Shown: positions 9,130-21,069 of the stretch, piece after piece
Layout: every line of letters begins with the position of its first letter
Numbering within the stretch: the stretch's first letter is position 1
NCBI GenBank assembly: GCA_032622095.1
Contig: CP136063.1
Location: 34,572,106-34,636,105, forward strand
DNA: 64,000 nucleotides
Reading direction: 5' to 3'
From: Siphonodentalium dalli
Taxonomy: Eukaryota > Mollusca > Scaphopoda > Gadilida > Siphonodentaliidae
Made by a program: the position numbers and the translations under genes
Notes under the pieces: model-generated
Told to the model about the DNA's origin: nothing
Database searches by the model: none
The model's input: only the letters and a program-made list of their open reading frames with translations

Positions 9130-11888
9130 CAATACTTCGTGTATGAGACTTGCATAGTGTACATTATACTGTTGATTCGTGTATGCGACTTGCATAGTGT
9201 ATAGTATACTGTTTATTCGTGTATGAGACTTGTATAGTATACTGTTTATTCGTGTATGAGACTTGTATAGTGTATAGTATCCTGTTTATTCGTGTATGAG
9301 ACCTGTATATTGTACAATATACTGTTTATTCGGATATAAGGCTTGTATAATGTACAGTATACTGTTTATTCGGGTACAAGACTTGTATAGATTACAATAT
9401 ACTGTGTATTCTGGTATAAGACTTGTATGGTGTACATTATACTGTTTATTCTGGTATAAGACTTGTATAGAGTACAGTATAATGTTTATTCGTGTATAAG
9501 TCTTGTATAGTGTACAGTATACTGTTTATTCGTGTATACGTCTTGTATAGATTACAGTATACTGTTTATTCGGGTATAAGACTTGTATAGAGTACAGCAT
9601 ACTGTTTATTCGTGTATGAGACTTGTATAAAGTATAGTATACTGTTTATTCGGGTATAAGACTTGTATATTGTACAGTATACTGTTTATTTGGGTATAAG
9701 ACTTGTATATTGTACAGCATACTGTTTATTCGGGTATAAGACTTGTATATTGTACAGTATACTGTTTATTCGTGTATAAGACTTGCATATTGTACAGTAT
9801 ACTGTTTATTCGTGTATAAGACTTGTATATTGTACAGTATACTATTTATTCGGGTATAAGACTTGTATATTGTACAGTATACTGTTTATTCGGGTATAAG
9901 ACTTGCATATTGTACAGTATACTGTTTATTCGGGTATAAGACTTGTATATTGTACAGTATACTGTTTATTCGGGTGTAAGACTTGTATATTGTACAGTAT
10001 ACTGTGTATTCGGGTATAAGACTTGCATATTGTACAGTATACTGTGTATTCGGGTATAAGACTTGCATATTGTACAGTATACTGTTTATTCGGGTACAAG
10101 ACTTGTATATTGTACAGTATACTGTTTATTCGGGTATAAGACTTGCATATTGTACAGTATACTTTTTATTCGGGTATAAGACTTGTATATTGTACAGTAT
10201 ACTGTTTATTCGGGTATAAGACTTGCATATTGTACAGTATACTGTTTATTTGTGTATGATACTTGTATAGTGTACAGTATACTGTTTATTCGGATATAAG
10301 ACTTGTATAGTGTACAGTATTCTTTTTATTCGTGTATGATACTGGTATAGTGTACAGTATCCTGTTTATTCGGGTATAAGACTTGCATATTGTACAGTAT
10401 ACTGTTTATTCGGGTATAAGACTTGTATATTGTACAGTATACTGTTTATTCGGGTATAAGACTTGCATAGTGCACAGTATACTGTTTATTCGTGTATGAG
10501 ACTTGTATAGTGTATAATATACTGTTTATTCGGATATAAGACTTGTATATTGTACAGTATACTGTTTATTCGGGTATAAGACTTGTATATTGCACAGCAT
10601 ACTGTTTATTCGGGTATAAGACTTGTATATAGTACAGTATACTGTTTATTCGGGTATAAGACTTGCATATTGTACAGTATACTGTTTATTCGGGTATAAG
10701 ACTTGTATATTGTACAGTATACTGTTTATTCGGGTGTAAGACTTGTATATTGTACAGTATACTGTTTATTCGGGTATAAGACTTGTATATTGTACAGTAT
10801 ACTGTGTATTCGGGTATAAGACTTGCATATTGTACAGTATACTGTTTATTCGGGTACAAGACTTGTATATTGTACAGTATACTGTTTATTCGGGTATAAG
10901 ACTTGCATATTGTACAGTATACTTTTTATTCGGGTATAAGACTTGTATATTGTACAGTATACTGTTTATTCGGGTATAAGACTTGCATATTGTACAGTAT
11001 ACTGTTTATTTGTGTATGATACTTGTATAGTGTACAGTATACTGTTTATTCGGATATAAGACTTGTATAGTGTACAGTATTCTTTTTATTCGTGTATGAT
11101 ACTGGTATAGTGTACAGTATCCTGTTTATTCGGGTATAAGACTTGTATATTGTACAGTATACTGTTTATTCGGGTATAAGACTTGCATATTGTACAGTAT
11201 ACTGTTTATTCGGGTATAAGACTTGTATATTGTACAGTATACTGTTTATTCGGGTGTAAGACTTGTATATTGTACAGTATACTGTTTATTCGGGTACAAG
11301 ACTTGTATATTGTACAGTATACTGTTTATTCGGGTATAAGACTTGTATATTGTACAGTATACTGTTTATTCGGGTATAAGACTTGCATATTGTACAGTAT
11401 ACTGTTTATTCGGGTATAAGACTTGTATATTGTACAGTATACTGTTTATTCGTGTATAAGACTTGTATAGTGTACAGTATACTTTTTATTCGTGTATGAT
11501 ACTGGTATAGTGTACAGTATCCTGTTTATTCGGGTATAAGACTTGCATATTGTACAGTATACTGTTTATTCGGGTATAAGACTTGTATATTGTACAGTAT
11601 ACTGTTTATTCGGGTATAAGACTTGCATATTGCACAGTATACTTTTTATTCGTGTATGATACTTGTATAGTGTACAGTATCCTGTTTATTCGGGTATAAG
11701 ACTTGCATATTGTACAGTATACTGTTTATTCGTGTATGATACTTGTATAGTGTACAGTATCCTGTTTATTCGGGTATAAGACTTGCATATTGTACAGTAT
11801 ACTGTTTATTCGTGTATGATACTTGTATAGTGTACAGTATCCTGTTTATTCGGGTATAAGACTTGTATATTGTAAAGTATACTGTTTG
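9130..11888. repeat. 40-bp satellite, about 69 units, with higher-order structure
   Basis: Tandem 40-bp units, each carrying TGTACAGTATACTGTTTATT, which includes the perfect 12-bp palindrome ACAGTATACTGT. Units at the left edge (9130-9360) are the most diverged and one is shortened. Because 40 is not a multiple of three, every third unit returns to frame, which produces spurious 78-codon ORFs. The block 9961-10380 recurs at 10721-11140 (offset 760 bp, 19 units) with only a few differences, and an 80-bp dimer pattern appears at 11640-11860. A TIR element abuts the right end. Confidence 0.95.
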
Positions 11889-11910
11889 CTCGCGAACAGC
11901 CGCGAGTTGA

Positions 11911-12390
11911 CTTTCACGGTGGAAATCACGTGGTTTCGAGGTTGATGAGTACCACGCATACAAAATGTTGCGAACATAATACATGATGAACTGACACAAA
12001 ACATAGCATTTTGACCGTTACGGGCATATGTTCGTTTATTTTTGAAACAAGTTGATACATTATTTGTTCGGAAATACTCAGTGGTTTTCTAGAACATTCT
12101 GACCAAAGTTGCCAATTGGAGATGCGTGGAATACACGTCCATACAGCAGGAAAATCCTTATAACTGAGTACTTTGGTCAGAATGTTTAGCGCAAACAAAT
12201 GTCAATGTGGACACACATGAGGTATCAGCTTGTTTGAAAAATAGTATTCCATCTGCTCGTGGATGATAACATACTATGTAATATCTTAATTTATTACCCT
12301 TTTCCTCGTTTCTAGTCGCGTGTTCGATCACTTCAGCCATTTTTAATGCGTGATACTCATGAAACCACGTGATTCCCCACTGTGAATTTA
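11911..12390. mobile_element. TIR element (about 480 bp) at the end of the 40-bp satellite
   Basis: The ends pair over about 45 bases: TTCACGGTGGAAATCACGTG at 11911 and its inverted counterpart ending CCCCACTGTGAA near 12387. A second internal inverted repeat, AACATTCTGACCAAAGT against its complement, lies at 12092-12187. Short minus-strand ORFs inside are not recognisable. No clear target duplication is seen because the left flank is the broken satellite edge. Confidence 0.65.
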
Positions 12391-12685
12391 TGGAGAAAGT
12401 ATTGTCAAAGCTATTGAATGACCATTGACCTTTTGAGTGACAAAATCTGCTCTTGATAGCCCAGAACTAAGCTACAAGTGACCCACATTTCACACCTGCT
12501 TACAGTTCCTGTGTAGGTGCTGGGTGAAATCGTTCCATGCTTAAAGGTGTAATCGCAAACGAACACTTGACAAACTTATTGGTCGGTGGACGCAGAAACA
12601 GCGTAATTGTTGTGAAAACCATCAATGGCAAAACAGAGAAAAGTTCCTATGGCAGTTGATGTGTTTCAAATCCAGTCGTAAGTCG
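12391..12685. other. Unassigned sequence
   Basis: Nothing recognisable between two TIR elements. Confidence 0.4.
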
Positions 12686-13029
12686 GGATTTTGTTTACCC
12701 TGTGCCAATGCATTCTCTTATATATGCGAGTCGACCTAATGCATTAGCCTAACAATTTTTTTTACAATTTTAATAATTTTTTCTTGTATTCTTTAACAAT
12801 TTTATATAAATTTCACCCATACAGAGCCCCAGACAAACATGAGCAGACGACACTCTACTATATGCTTCTATATATGTGTGGGGCCCCCTGCAGGGTAATG
12901 AATGATTTTTATTTTATGTCCTAAAAATTGTAAGAAACATTTATTTAAAAAAAATGATAAAAAATTGTTAGGCCTATGGTCGACTCGCATATATAAGAGA
13001 ATGCATTGGCACAGGGTAAAAAAAATCCA
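12686..13029. mobile_element. MITE family B, copy 2
   Basis: Same CCCTGTGCCAATGCATTCTC end and GCGAGTCGACC block as the copy at 6.6 kb, inverted at 12950-13018. The left hairpin is partly deleted. Here the inverted repeat runs further out, with GGATTTTGTTTACCC opposite GGATTTTTTTTACCC, so the element boundary is wider than in copy 1. Confidence 0.75.
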
Positions 13030-13424
13030 GGTTTACGCTATTACTGCCAAACAGAATGTCCCTCTGGGATAAACTGGAAACTTCTACAGGAACCTACGTC
13101 ACCGATCAAGTCTGTAACTGAGAGCGATTTCTTTTAATGTCTTAAAAACATATATAAACGTTTGTCTGACAAGATAAACTAGGCTGTCGAAATTCACAAT
13201 GCACATTCAAAAATCAGTAATCTCCAGAAACTCATATTTACAAGGAAAATAGTTATCGACTGTGTCCCTGATTTTGAACACCATGCACCCCTCGTTCATT
13301 TATTAGATGTTCTGAAAATGGATATAATCCCTTTCACTTGTATGTACAAAAACTCGCACAACAAATATATACCCCACACACAATAGCAACTTAATATCCG
13401 AAGCGACCGTTTAAATAATACATC
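13030..13424. other. Unassigned sequence
   Basis: No gene or repeat recognised. Confidence 0.4.
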
Positions 13425-13622
13425 AGTGGGGTAGGTTCCTGAACGTCTGAAGCGGCGGTTTAGATATTGCATTAGTGACGTAGGTTCTTAAACGTCTGAA
13501 GCGACCGTTTCGAGATTACATTGGTGACGTAGGTTCCTAAACGTCTGATCGTTTAGAGATTACATTAGTGACGTGGGTTCCTCAACGTCTGAAGCGACGG
13601 TTTAGCGATTACATTGGCTAAA
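13425..13622. repeat. Tandem repeat (about 50-60 bp units) split by a TIR element
   Basis: About four imperfect units built on ACGTCTGAAGCGACCG and TACATTAGTGACGTAGGTTC. A final unit continues at 14983-15040 after the element at 13625-14980. Comparison with intact units gives the empty site and supports a TA duplication for that element. Confidence 0.75.
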
Positions 13623-13624
13623 TA

Positions 13625-14980
13625 CACTCTTATAATCAATGTGTAGAAACGATTACACATGGAATGTGTAAACACGATTAGTACACACATCAATGTGTAG
13701 TTTTACATATAACTAAATGGACCAAGGGCCATTCTATACATATTGTGTATATTTTGTTACACACAATTGTGTAAGAACGTAGAGCATGCGCATTGCGGTA
13801 CTTTCGGATCCATATCTTCTGCTGCATGACGGCCATATTGTTTGAGAATATTTTTCGGAATGCAATCTACAGAGATCGAAGACAAGGATTGTAAGTTCAG
13901 AATTCCGATTTGTGGGTATAGTATTAACAAGTGCACCGCTGGGCGGAGGTAACGCCCCCGACTGTACAATCAGAGAGGATTTTTCTTATTTTTGTGCAAA
14001 TACTTATTAAATGGCACTTTGTAACGTTATGTTATTCATGAGTATTTAGTACGAATGTTGTTCTATATTAGCTTCAAATTTGGTCTGGTGCCATAAAAAT
14101 AGAAGGGAAACTGAATTTTATATAAAAAAAAACTGAATTTTTTAAGTCGAAAAAGGGTCATAACTCTCACAAAACTTATCCGATTGAACCGAAATTTTAC
14201 CTTGACCTGTATTGTGATATTGGTAATACACAAAAAAAACGGGTTTTGCAAATAAACAAGTTATCATCTGGAAACCAAAAAAAGTAGCAGAAAACCTGAA
14301 TTTTCTAAGTCCAAAAAGGGGCGTAACTCTGGAAAAAATGGGCGAACGAAACCACGGCTATGAGCGAAACCAAAGTTATGAGTTGAAACGTTCGTATGGA
14401 CGGACGGAAGGAGGACAGAAGGACGGACGGAAGGACGGACGGACGGACGGAGGGCTCCACTATATACCCCCAAATCTCCATCGGAGATCGGGGGCATAAT
14501 AATATATGAGGATTTATTTCATGGCGATTACTACCCTTAGACTCTTGTTATGGTCGTTGTAATAATACTAATATTATGCAATCACGCCACGACCCTGGTT
14601 TGTTCATTTAAAACAAAAACTCACACAGTACAGAACAAAATACTACATACCACTGTACGACATGAAAGTTTTAACATATACATCTGCATATACTATACCC
14701 ACAGGTCGGACTACTGAACTTACATTTCTTGTCTACGAACATAGTGTGTATAAGAACCTACACAAAATGTGTAAGGGATGTGTGTTGATTTTATGCACAA
14801 AGGTGTGTATAAATGTGTATAAATTTACCCATTTATATGTAAAATTTGTTACACAATTTATGTACGAATACGAAACTACACATATACCACACAAACATGT
14901 TTAAGATCAAACTTGAATAATGATTGTGTAGCAGGGATACACATTTTGTGTAGAAAACCTAGACATTAGTCATTAGAGTG
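13625..14980. mobile_element. 1.36-kb TIR element with subterminal TGTGTA motifs, TA target duplication
   Basis: Begins CACTCTTATAATCAATGTGT and ends in the inverted CATTAGTCATTAGAGTG. Both sides are bordered by TA (13623-13624, 14981-14982), and the neighbouring tandem units show the uninterrupted site around a single TA. Both ends are packed with TGTGTA/TACACA hexamers (13640-13775 and 14745-14960), as expected for subterminal transposase-binding sites. The interior holds another repeat (13945-14500). No transposase ORF. TA duplication fits the Tc1/mariner group, but the terminal CACTC is not diagnostic. Confidence 0.65.
13945..14500. repeat. AAGGGTCATAACTC repeat ending in a hairpin
   Basis: Carries AAAGGGTCATAACTCTC, a GGACGGACGG microsatellite (14398-14450), and a terminal hairpin near 14466-14496 in which ATCTCCATCGGAGAT is flanked by CCCCC and GGGGG. 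It lies inside the TIR element above. This looks like a dispersed mollusc-type repeat. Confidence 0.6.
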
Positions 14981-15100
14981 TAGGTTCATGAACGGCTGAA
15001 GCCACCGTTTAGAGATTACATTAGTGACGTGGGTTCCCGGCCCTATTCTATTTCCTTGTTCGCTTGGATAGAATGGTAATTGCTTCATGTTTTATGTCAA

Positions 15101-15694
15101 TTAAAGGTGACACTCCACAGTTTCGAATGATCAGTAGGGGTGATTTTATAGATATAAAGTGCTAGTGGTTTCTGGCACCATTCATGTGGTATGTATATTG
15201 AGACAAGGTGGGATATAAATTTGTGTAATTTTAGAAGTTGTTCTAGACTGATGAAAAAATTAAGTGCAAGTGACCTTGACCCCACACATAGACAGCAGTA
15301 TCGTTTTCTGCGAAATAGTGGCTCTAGATACTGGGTCAATTTTTAGCACCCAAAATGTGTCATTTGCATTAAAAATTGATTTTCTGGAATTGTAAATGGC
15401 GAAAGTTTGAATTTTTTCACATTGATGTTGGAAGCCAGAGGCCTTTGAACCAACATATGTGACCATGCTTTAACAAATCTGGTATTCGTGCCCCTTGGGT
15501 ATGAAAATGCATAATTTTGTCATTTTTTGAATAAAAATCACATTTTCGATCAAAAGATCAAGGGCCATAACTCTTGATAGCCCATATATTATGGAAATTA
15601 TGTATCAAATTATGAATGCCTATTATGTACTAATTTCATACATATATATATTGTCTGGGCCCATACCTGTTGAAACTGTGGAGTGTCACCTTAA
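15101..15694. mobile_element. MITE family D (TTAAAGGTGACACT ends)
   Basis: About 594 bp from TTAAAGGTGACACTCCACAG to the inverted CTGTGGAGTGTCACCTTAA, a TIR of about 22 bases. TTAA is present at both edges (15101-15104 and 15691-15694); because the end is asymmetric by one base, TAA is also possible. ORFs on the minus strand inside show no known domain. Single copy in this window. Confidence 0.8.
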
Positions 15695-18156
15695 AGATCT
15701 GCCTAAAATATCACCATTGTTGTCATTTACTTTACTTTAATTCACTAAATAAAGCTCTTTTGTGTAAAATATCTAATCCAAGTGGAGAAGTTTATAATAT
15801 GTGTTTCCTTTTGCCATATAGCCCATGTTAGTTGCAAACTTTACTAAAGTAGTGTAGACTGGCTATTGGATGGGGAGTGACCAATATCACTTGCCAAGAT
15901 TTGGTGTGTGTTTAGTGACAATCCATATAAAACTATACAAATCAAGTTCAACATTCTGATGCAAGTTTCTGTGTGAATCTACTTTAGTATTTATGAAAAA
16001 GATCTATATAAGTGTAAAATTTGGTTGAGTTTTCATCCACACATAAGATGTTGTGCCCAGTGTCAGTGGGGTGGGGGTGTTGTCAGTACTGTGACATACG
16101 GCAATGTAATTAGTACTGTGACAGAGGTGTTGGTCTGTTAGATAAATGAATTTCATGTTGGCGATATTTTACCAGCTTTAGGGGGGGGCTGAAAATAGCC
16201 CTCCTGGAGTCAATTTTGCGAGGGCTGTAGGATGGCTATCAAATAGCCTTCCTCAGATTTCCAGGCCTGTTATTATACATAGATGTATGGCCAATTACTT
16301 ATAGTATATTAGCCTGTGAATGAGCAAAAACAATTGTGTCCTAAAAACCAAACAGATATCAGTATATAATTATCAATTGCTTTATCGATAAAACCACGTG
16401 CGTCTTGTTTCTATTCTCGTAGGATGCCTTCATCCTTGGTATTAAACATTCTGATTCATTGTAGACGGGATATATTTATCTCGTTGGTACTGTGACAGAG
16501 GTGTTGGTCGGTTAGATAGACACCGCTGGTAGAGAGCTCACGGCGATCATTCCGCGCCTCCAGTGTACCATTGTCTGTGGGTCTAGACATACCGTATGTG
16601 TTGATGTCTTTGGAAGGTTATCGATAAACGACCATGAACTGGTGCGCGTACTAAAAGGGCACCAGATTACAATTATACAATATCGACTCTGCTATCTAGA
16701 AACAATTGTTCCATTGCTCTACATTGCTGGGCAATTACTCGCCCGTGTTAGATATATGATCTTACTCTGCACTGCACCATAACCCCTATATTACTGGTTT
16801 CCAGCACCTGTCTACTAATCAGAAATAAATTTGCAATTTTGTCAATCACCTCCCTAGTTGTCAATTTTGGTGAGCTTGAAATTACGAAATCCTCCTTAAT
16901 TTTCGAATTATTTAATTATTCCATCTTATATACCATTTGAAAGATGAAGCTCCAACATATTGTACTAGCATCTGTTCAGGTCGAATAAACTGGGAACATG
17001 TTGTGTTGTCGAGGTACCGAAGTGTTTTATGTGCTTAAGTTTGATCCGGACTGCACTGTAAAGTATATTATTCTCAATGGAGGGAAATAACTATATCAGT
17101 TTGAATTTTGATGCATTCTGGATTGAAAACGGGATGGGAGTCTTTGAATGAATCTGATAATCTCTATCACTTGGTGGACACTCCTATATAGGCCACATTC
17201 TGGTGTAATATATATATTTTTTTGGATCCTCTTCCGAATGGTATATAATATGGAAAATGCTGTGTACAATGTTCTTCGGACACAAGTCCGGATCCACGAG
17301 GTGCTTGATGAACCCATCTTCAGCCAAATGTCAACAGTTCGACGAATAAAGCGCCATAAGGTGACGAAATGCTCGATGAATTGTGAGAATTAGCTTTGTT
17401 TCTTTGTTTTCAGCTCCAAGATGAGTGCGTGGTGATAACTTTGGACATCGTTGCCAACGTTACATTGCTGTAGATAGATTAGGAAACTAAATCTACATTT
17501 ACATGTGAATTTGCTGCATTTAAGTAGGAAAATATTGACAATTGCATGTGATACTGCACGATGTCGGAGTAAACACCGAAGCGGGCACGATTTTGCCCGC
17601 ATCGCAGTTTACTCCTGCCGGCATTACGTTCTACTTTATCGATGCACCGTATGTTTGGAAAGATGTCTTCATTCGTGTTACTGGAAAGGGGTTTGGGTTT
17701 TTTAGTATAAAAACACGTCACGGGTAGAGTGTCCCATATAGATTGTTCCAATTTTTCAAACAAATTCTCGAGAAGTGTTTGCAGTGAAAGTTTTGCTGAA
17801 TGAAACTTAAATTTACCCCGAAATTCCGAATGCGAATGACTAAGATTGTGTTTTTCTCCAGAACTGATATCTGAATTTGATCTGAACTCCTGTCACGTCA
17901 TAAATAGGCATTGCCTATCATATGTATGTCTTCCATTGGTTTGTACAACTTGTAGTTGAATACTTTTAACTGATTAAAATAGCTCTGGTATGAAAAACTC
18001 TAGCTGTTATAGCCGGATGTGCGGTTTACTTACGCCCGCAACGGGATTTAAAATGACACCGGAAAGCGTCACCAGTAGTTGCAATAGCTTGATGCATGAC
18101 TCCACATTAGCGGTTCTTTCGACAGTTAATTAGGATCAATCAATGATGACTAGAAA
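15695..18156. other. Long unassigned stretch
   Basis: No gene I can support. A direct repeat, GTACTGTGACAGAGGTGTTGGTC, occurs near 16113 and 16488. An unusually GC-balanced ORF on the plus strand (17542-17727) ends ...VWKDVFIRVTGKG and could be a decayed exon, but it is preceded by a stop two codons upstream and has no recognisable domain. The rest is AT-rich intergenic sequence. Confidence 0.45.
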
Positions 18157-18395
18157 AGCTGTGTCCCGGTCGTATAGCTGTGTCCCGGTCGTATAGCTGT
18201 CCCGGTCGTATAGCTGTGTCCCGGTCGTATAGCTGTGTCCCGGTCGTATAGCCGCTTTCTGTTAATATTACCTAATATTAAAGCTGTGTCCCGGTCGTAT
18301 AGCTGTGTCCCGGTCGTATAGCTGTGTCCCGGTCGTATAGCTGTGTCCCGGTCTTATAGCCGTCGCTTTCTGTTAATATTACCTAATATTACCCA
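18157..18395. repeat. 19-bp tandem repeat in two blocks with a shared spacer
   Basis: Units of AGCTGTGTCCCGGTCGTAT, one shortened, in two blocks of four to five. Each block is followed by the same spacer CTTTCTGTTAATATTACC (near 18253 and 18367), so the block plus spacer was duplicated as a whole. Confidence 0.85.
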
Positions 18396-18809
18396 CAAGA
18401 ACCTGCCATATTTGGGCTCGTTAACCGGTTAACGCTCTTTATCCCCTTCAGCTTTCGCATATCGCATTACGGCTTTTGTTTACGTTATATTATGCGGAGA
18501 GATTTATTGGAAGACATAAGATTCGGGAACAATACTTTTGAGTGCTTTCCGTTCGCAAAGACGGGCAAACCGATCTCCGTCGCGCGCCGAAGTCGAAGTC
18601 CGAGGTGGTTGCTTGCGAAGATATGGGAACAATACTTTTGAGTGCTTTCGCATCTATGATTTGCAATTCTCCGTGAATAGCAAGACTGCCATTCGTTCGA
18701 GTGAATAACTCAGACTGCCAACATCTTATGTCTGTCGTTCCTAGGAATGGGGGAGATTTTCATCGGGTAAATCATACCTCTTTTAGGAACTGGTACCATA
18801 ATTTCTCTT
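18396..18809. other. Unassigned sequence with a short direct duplication
   Basis: GGGAACAATACTTTTGAGTG occurs at about 18517 and 18625. No gene recognised. Confidence 0.45.
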
Positions 18810-18985
18810 GATTAAAAAGGCAGAATTAACTCATTGAAAAACAAAAAATTAAATTAAAAAATTAAAAAGGCAGAATTAACTCATTGAAAAAAAATTAATT
18901 AATTAAAAGGCAGAATTAACTCATAACTCATTGAACAAAAAATTAAATCAAAATAATTAATTAATTAAAAAAAAATAATTAAAAA
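18810..18985. repeat. AT-rich repeat of AAAGGCAGAATTAACTCATT
   Basis: Three or four imperfect copies of AAGGCAGAATTAACTCAT separated by A/T runs. Confidence 0.75.
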
Positions 18986-19420
18986 ATGTCATGTTTCAGA
19001 CGAATAGCGCCAGTGGCGGGCTAACCTGCTAGTGTTCTATATTTGAGAATGTCCATGTTATGTCTGTTGACCAATGAACAATTGGGCCGAGATGGGTTCT
19101 GTGTCATGGGTCTGTAGCATAGCTACAGGCACTCTCTTCAGTTATTAACTTATTATGCATTACGTATTATTGTATTTCTCATGTTTTAACATTGATTCAT
19201 TCCATACTTTTATTTATATAATTCATCGGTACATTCGCGGCTTTCCGTACATTTGTAAAAGTTCGTCCACTTCTATCGCGTCAAAACATACATTATTCCG
19301 TAAATATCATAAATTAAATCACTTCTATGTTTGTATCATCTCATCACCCATCCGTGCTATGTATAAATAAATCATTTCATGTAATTAATAGCACGATATC
19401 GCGATATTTATTCATTGTTT
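18986..19420. other. Unassigned sequence upstream of LINE 2
   Basis: No gene recognised. The ORF opening at 19327 runs into the retrotransposon, but its first 30 codons have no homology-like content; the element is judged to begin near 19421. Confidence 0.5.
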
Positions 19421-21069
19421 GGGCATACATGAAAGCCAAACGCCAAGACAACATTGGCGTACCTCCGCTTAAAAGAAAAGGCCAACTACTAAACAGCAGC
19501 CGCGACAAAGCAGAGATATTAGTGGAACAATTTCGGTCTATTTTTACAAAAGATACCGACCCCACCAGAGCAAGCCATACATCAACTGCATCAACACCAT
19601 GGCTTGAACCGCTTAACATATCACTCGATGGCGTCATGAAACTATTACTAGATGTGAAACAATCAAAGGCTCCAGGACCCGATGCCATCCCAAATATAGT
19701 GCCCCGTACCTGCGCTTACCACATCGCTCCAGGCCTGAAACACATATTTGAAAGGTCAATAGACACAGGAAGCCTCCCAAACGATTGGCTCAATGCAAAC
19801 ATCACACCTGTTTACAAGAAAGGTGATATACATGTAGCAGAGAATTATAGACCTGTCTCCCTTACATCTGTCAGCTGCAAAATATTGGAACATATCATCT
19901 ATCGACACATCATGAACCATCTAGAAAAACACAAAATCTTAACCGGCTTAAACCATGGATTCCGGAAGGGCCATTCATGCGTGACTCAACTGATAAACAC
20001 TACTCAAGACATATTCACCTCCTTCGACAAGAAAATCCAGACTGACATGATAGTCCTCGATTTTAGCAAAGCATTTGATACTGTTCCACACCAGAAATTA
20101 CTTGCAAAACTCGAGAACTATGGCATTAAAGGAAACATCCATAAATGGTTAACCACCTTCCTCACTAAATGTCATATGAGAGTCGTTGTCGAAGGCTCAT
20201 GTTCCCAAAAAGAACCAGTGGAGTCTGGTGTTCAACAGGGTAATATCCTTTGTCCGCTACTCTTCCTATGCCACGTAAACGACCTGCCAGAATGTGTAAC
20301 ATCACAAACACGTCTCTTTGCAGACGACTGTCTCCTCTATCGACAGATAACATCTCAAAGGGATCACGAAGCACTCCAGCAAGACCTCAATCATCTAGAG
20401 AAAAATGGGCAGACGACTGGGGTATGAGATTCAATTCCAAAAAATGCTTCGTGATGTCAATAAGACCAAAGACCACCCACATGTACAAGCTCTGCAATCA
20501 CATCCTGCAAGCAGTGGATGATACCCCTTATCTTGGCGTCACACTATCTAGCGACCTATCTTGGACAAATCACATAAATAAGATGACGAACAAGGCAAGC
20601 AGTACACTCGGCTTCCTCAGAAGAAACCTCCATCGGGCACCATCAAAGAGCAAGCAAATAGCATACGAGACGTTGGTAAGATCTCAACTCGACTATGCTG
20701 CTGAGGTATGGGATCCGTTCCTGCAAAAAGACATCGATGCAATTGAACGGATCCAGAAACGAGCCGCCAGATTTATCACCAATGACTGGAGATCCAGGGA
20801 AGAAGGAGCTGTTACAGCCATGAAAGACCATCTAGGACTCCACCCACTCCAAGATAGAAGACGCACACAGAGGTTGACACTCTTCCATAAGATAGTTGAC
20901 GGGAAGTTACCATCTGTCACAACCCATGACATACTAATCGACAAAAAAGTGGGCCGAAAGATCGTTGCTAAACACTTCGAGGGTTATCAGTCACAAAACA
21001 TCGTGCAAAATTATGAGTGTAATAACTCAAAACCCTTCAAGCTGATCAAGGCCGACACAAAGGAACGAC

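Noticed and set aside
9296-11419. Several 60-78 codon ORFs with near-identical Tyr-rich products
   Set aside because: They are read-throughs of the 40-bp satellite (three units = 120 bp return to frame); no start context or other coding evidence.
11926-12340. Two overlapping minus-strand ORFs (90 and 60 codons)
   Set aside because: They lie inside a TIR element with an internal inverted repeat; no domain and no conserved frame.
14264-14497. ORF with SVRPSVRPSV repeats
   Set aside because: Translation of the GGACGGACGG microsatellite at the end of a dispersed repeat.
17542-17727. 61-codon ORF with protein-like composition
   Set aside because: Opens with TTG just after a stop, no splice acceptor in phase, no recognised domain. 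Mentioned in the region note only.
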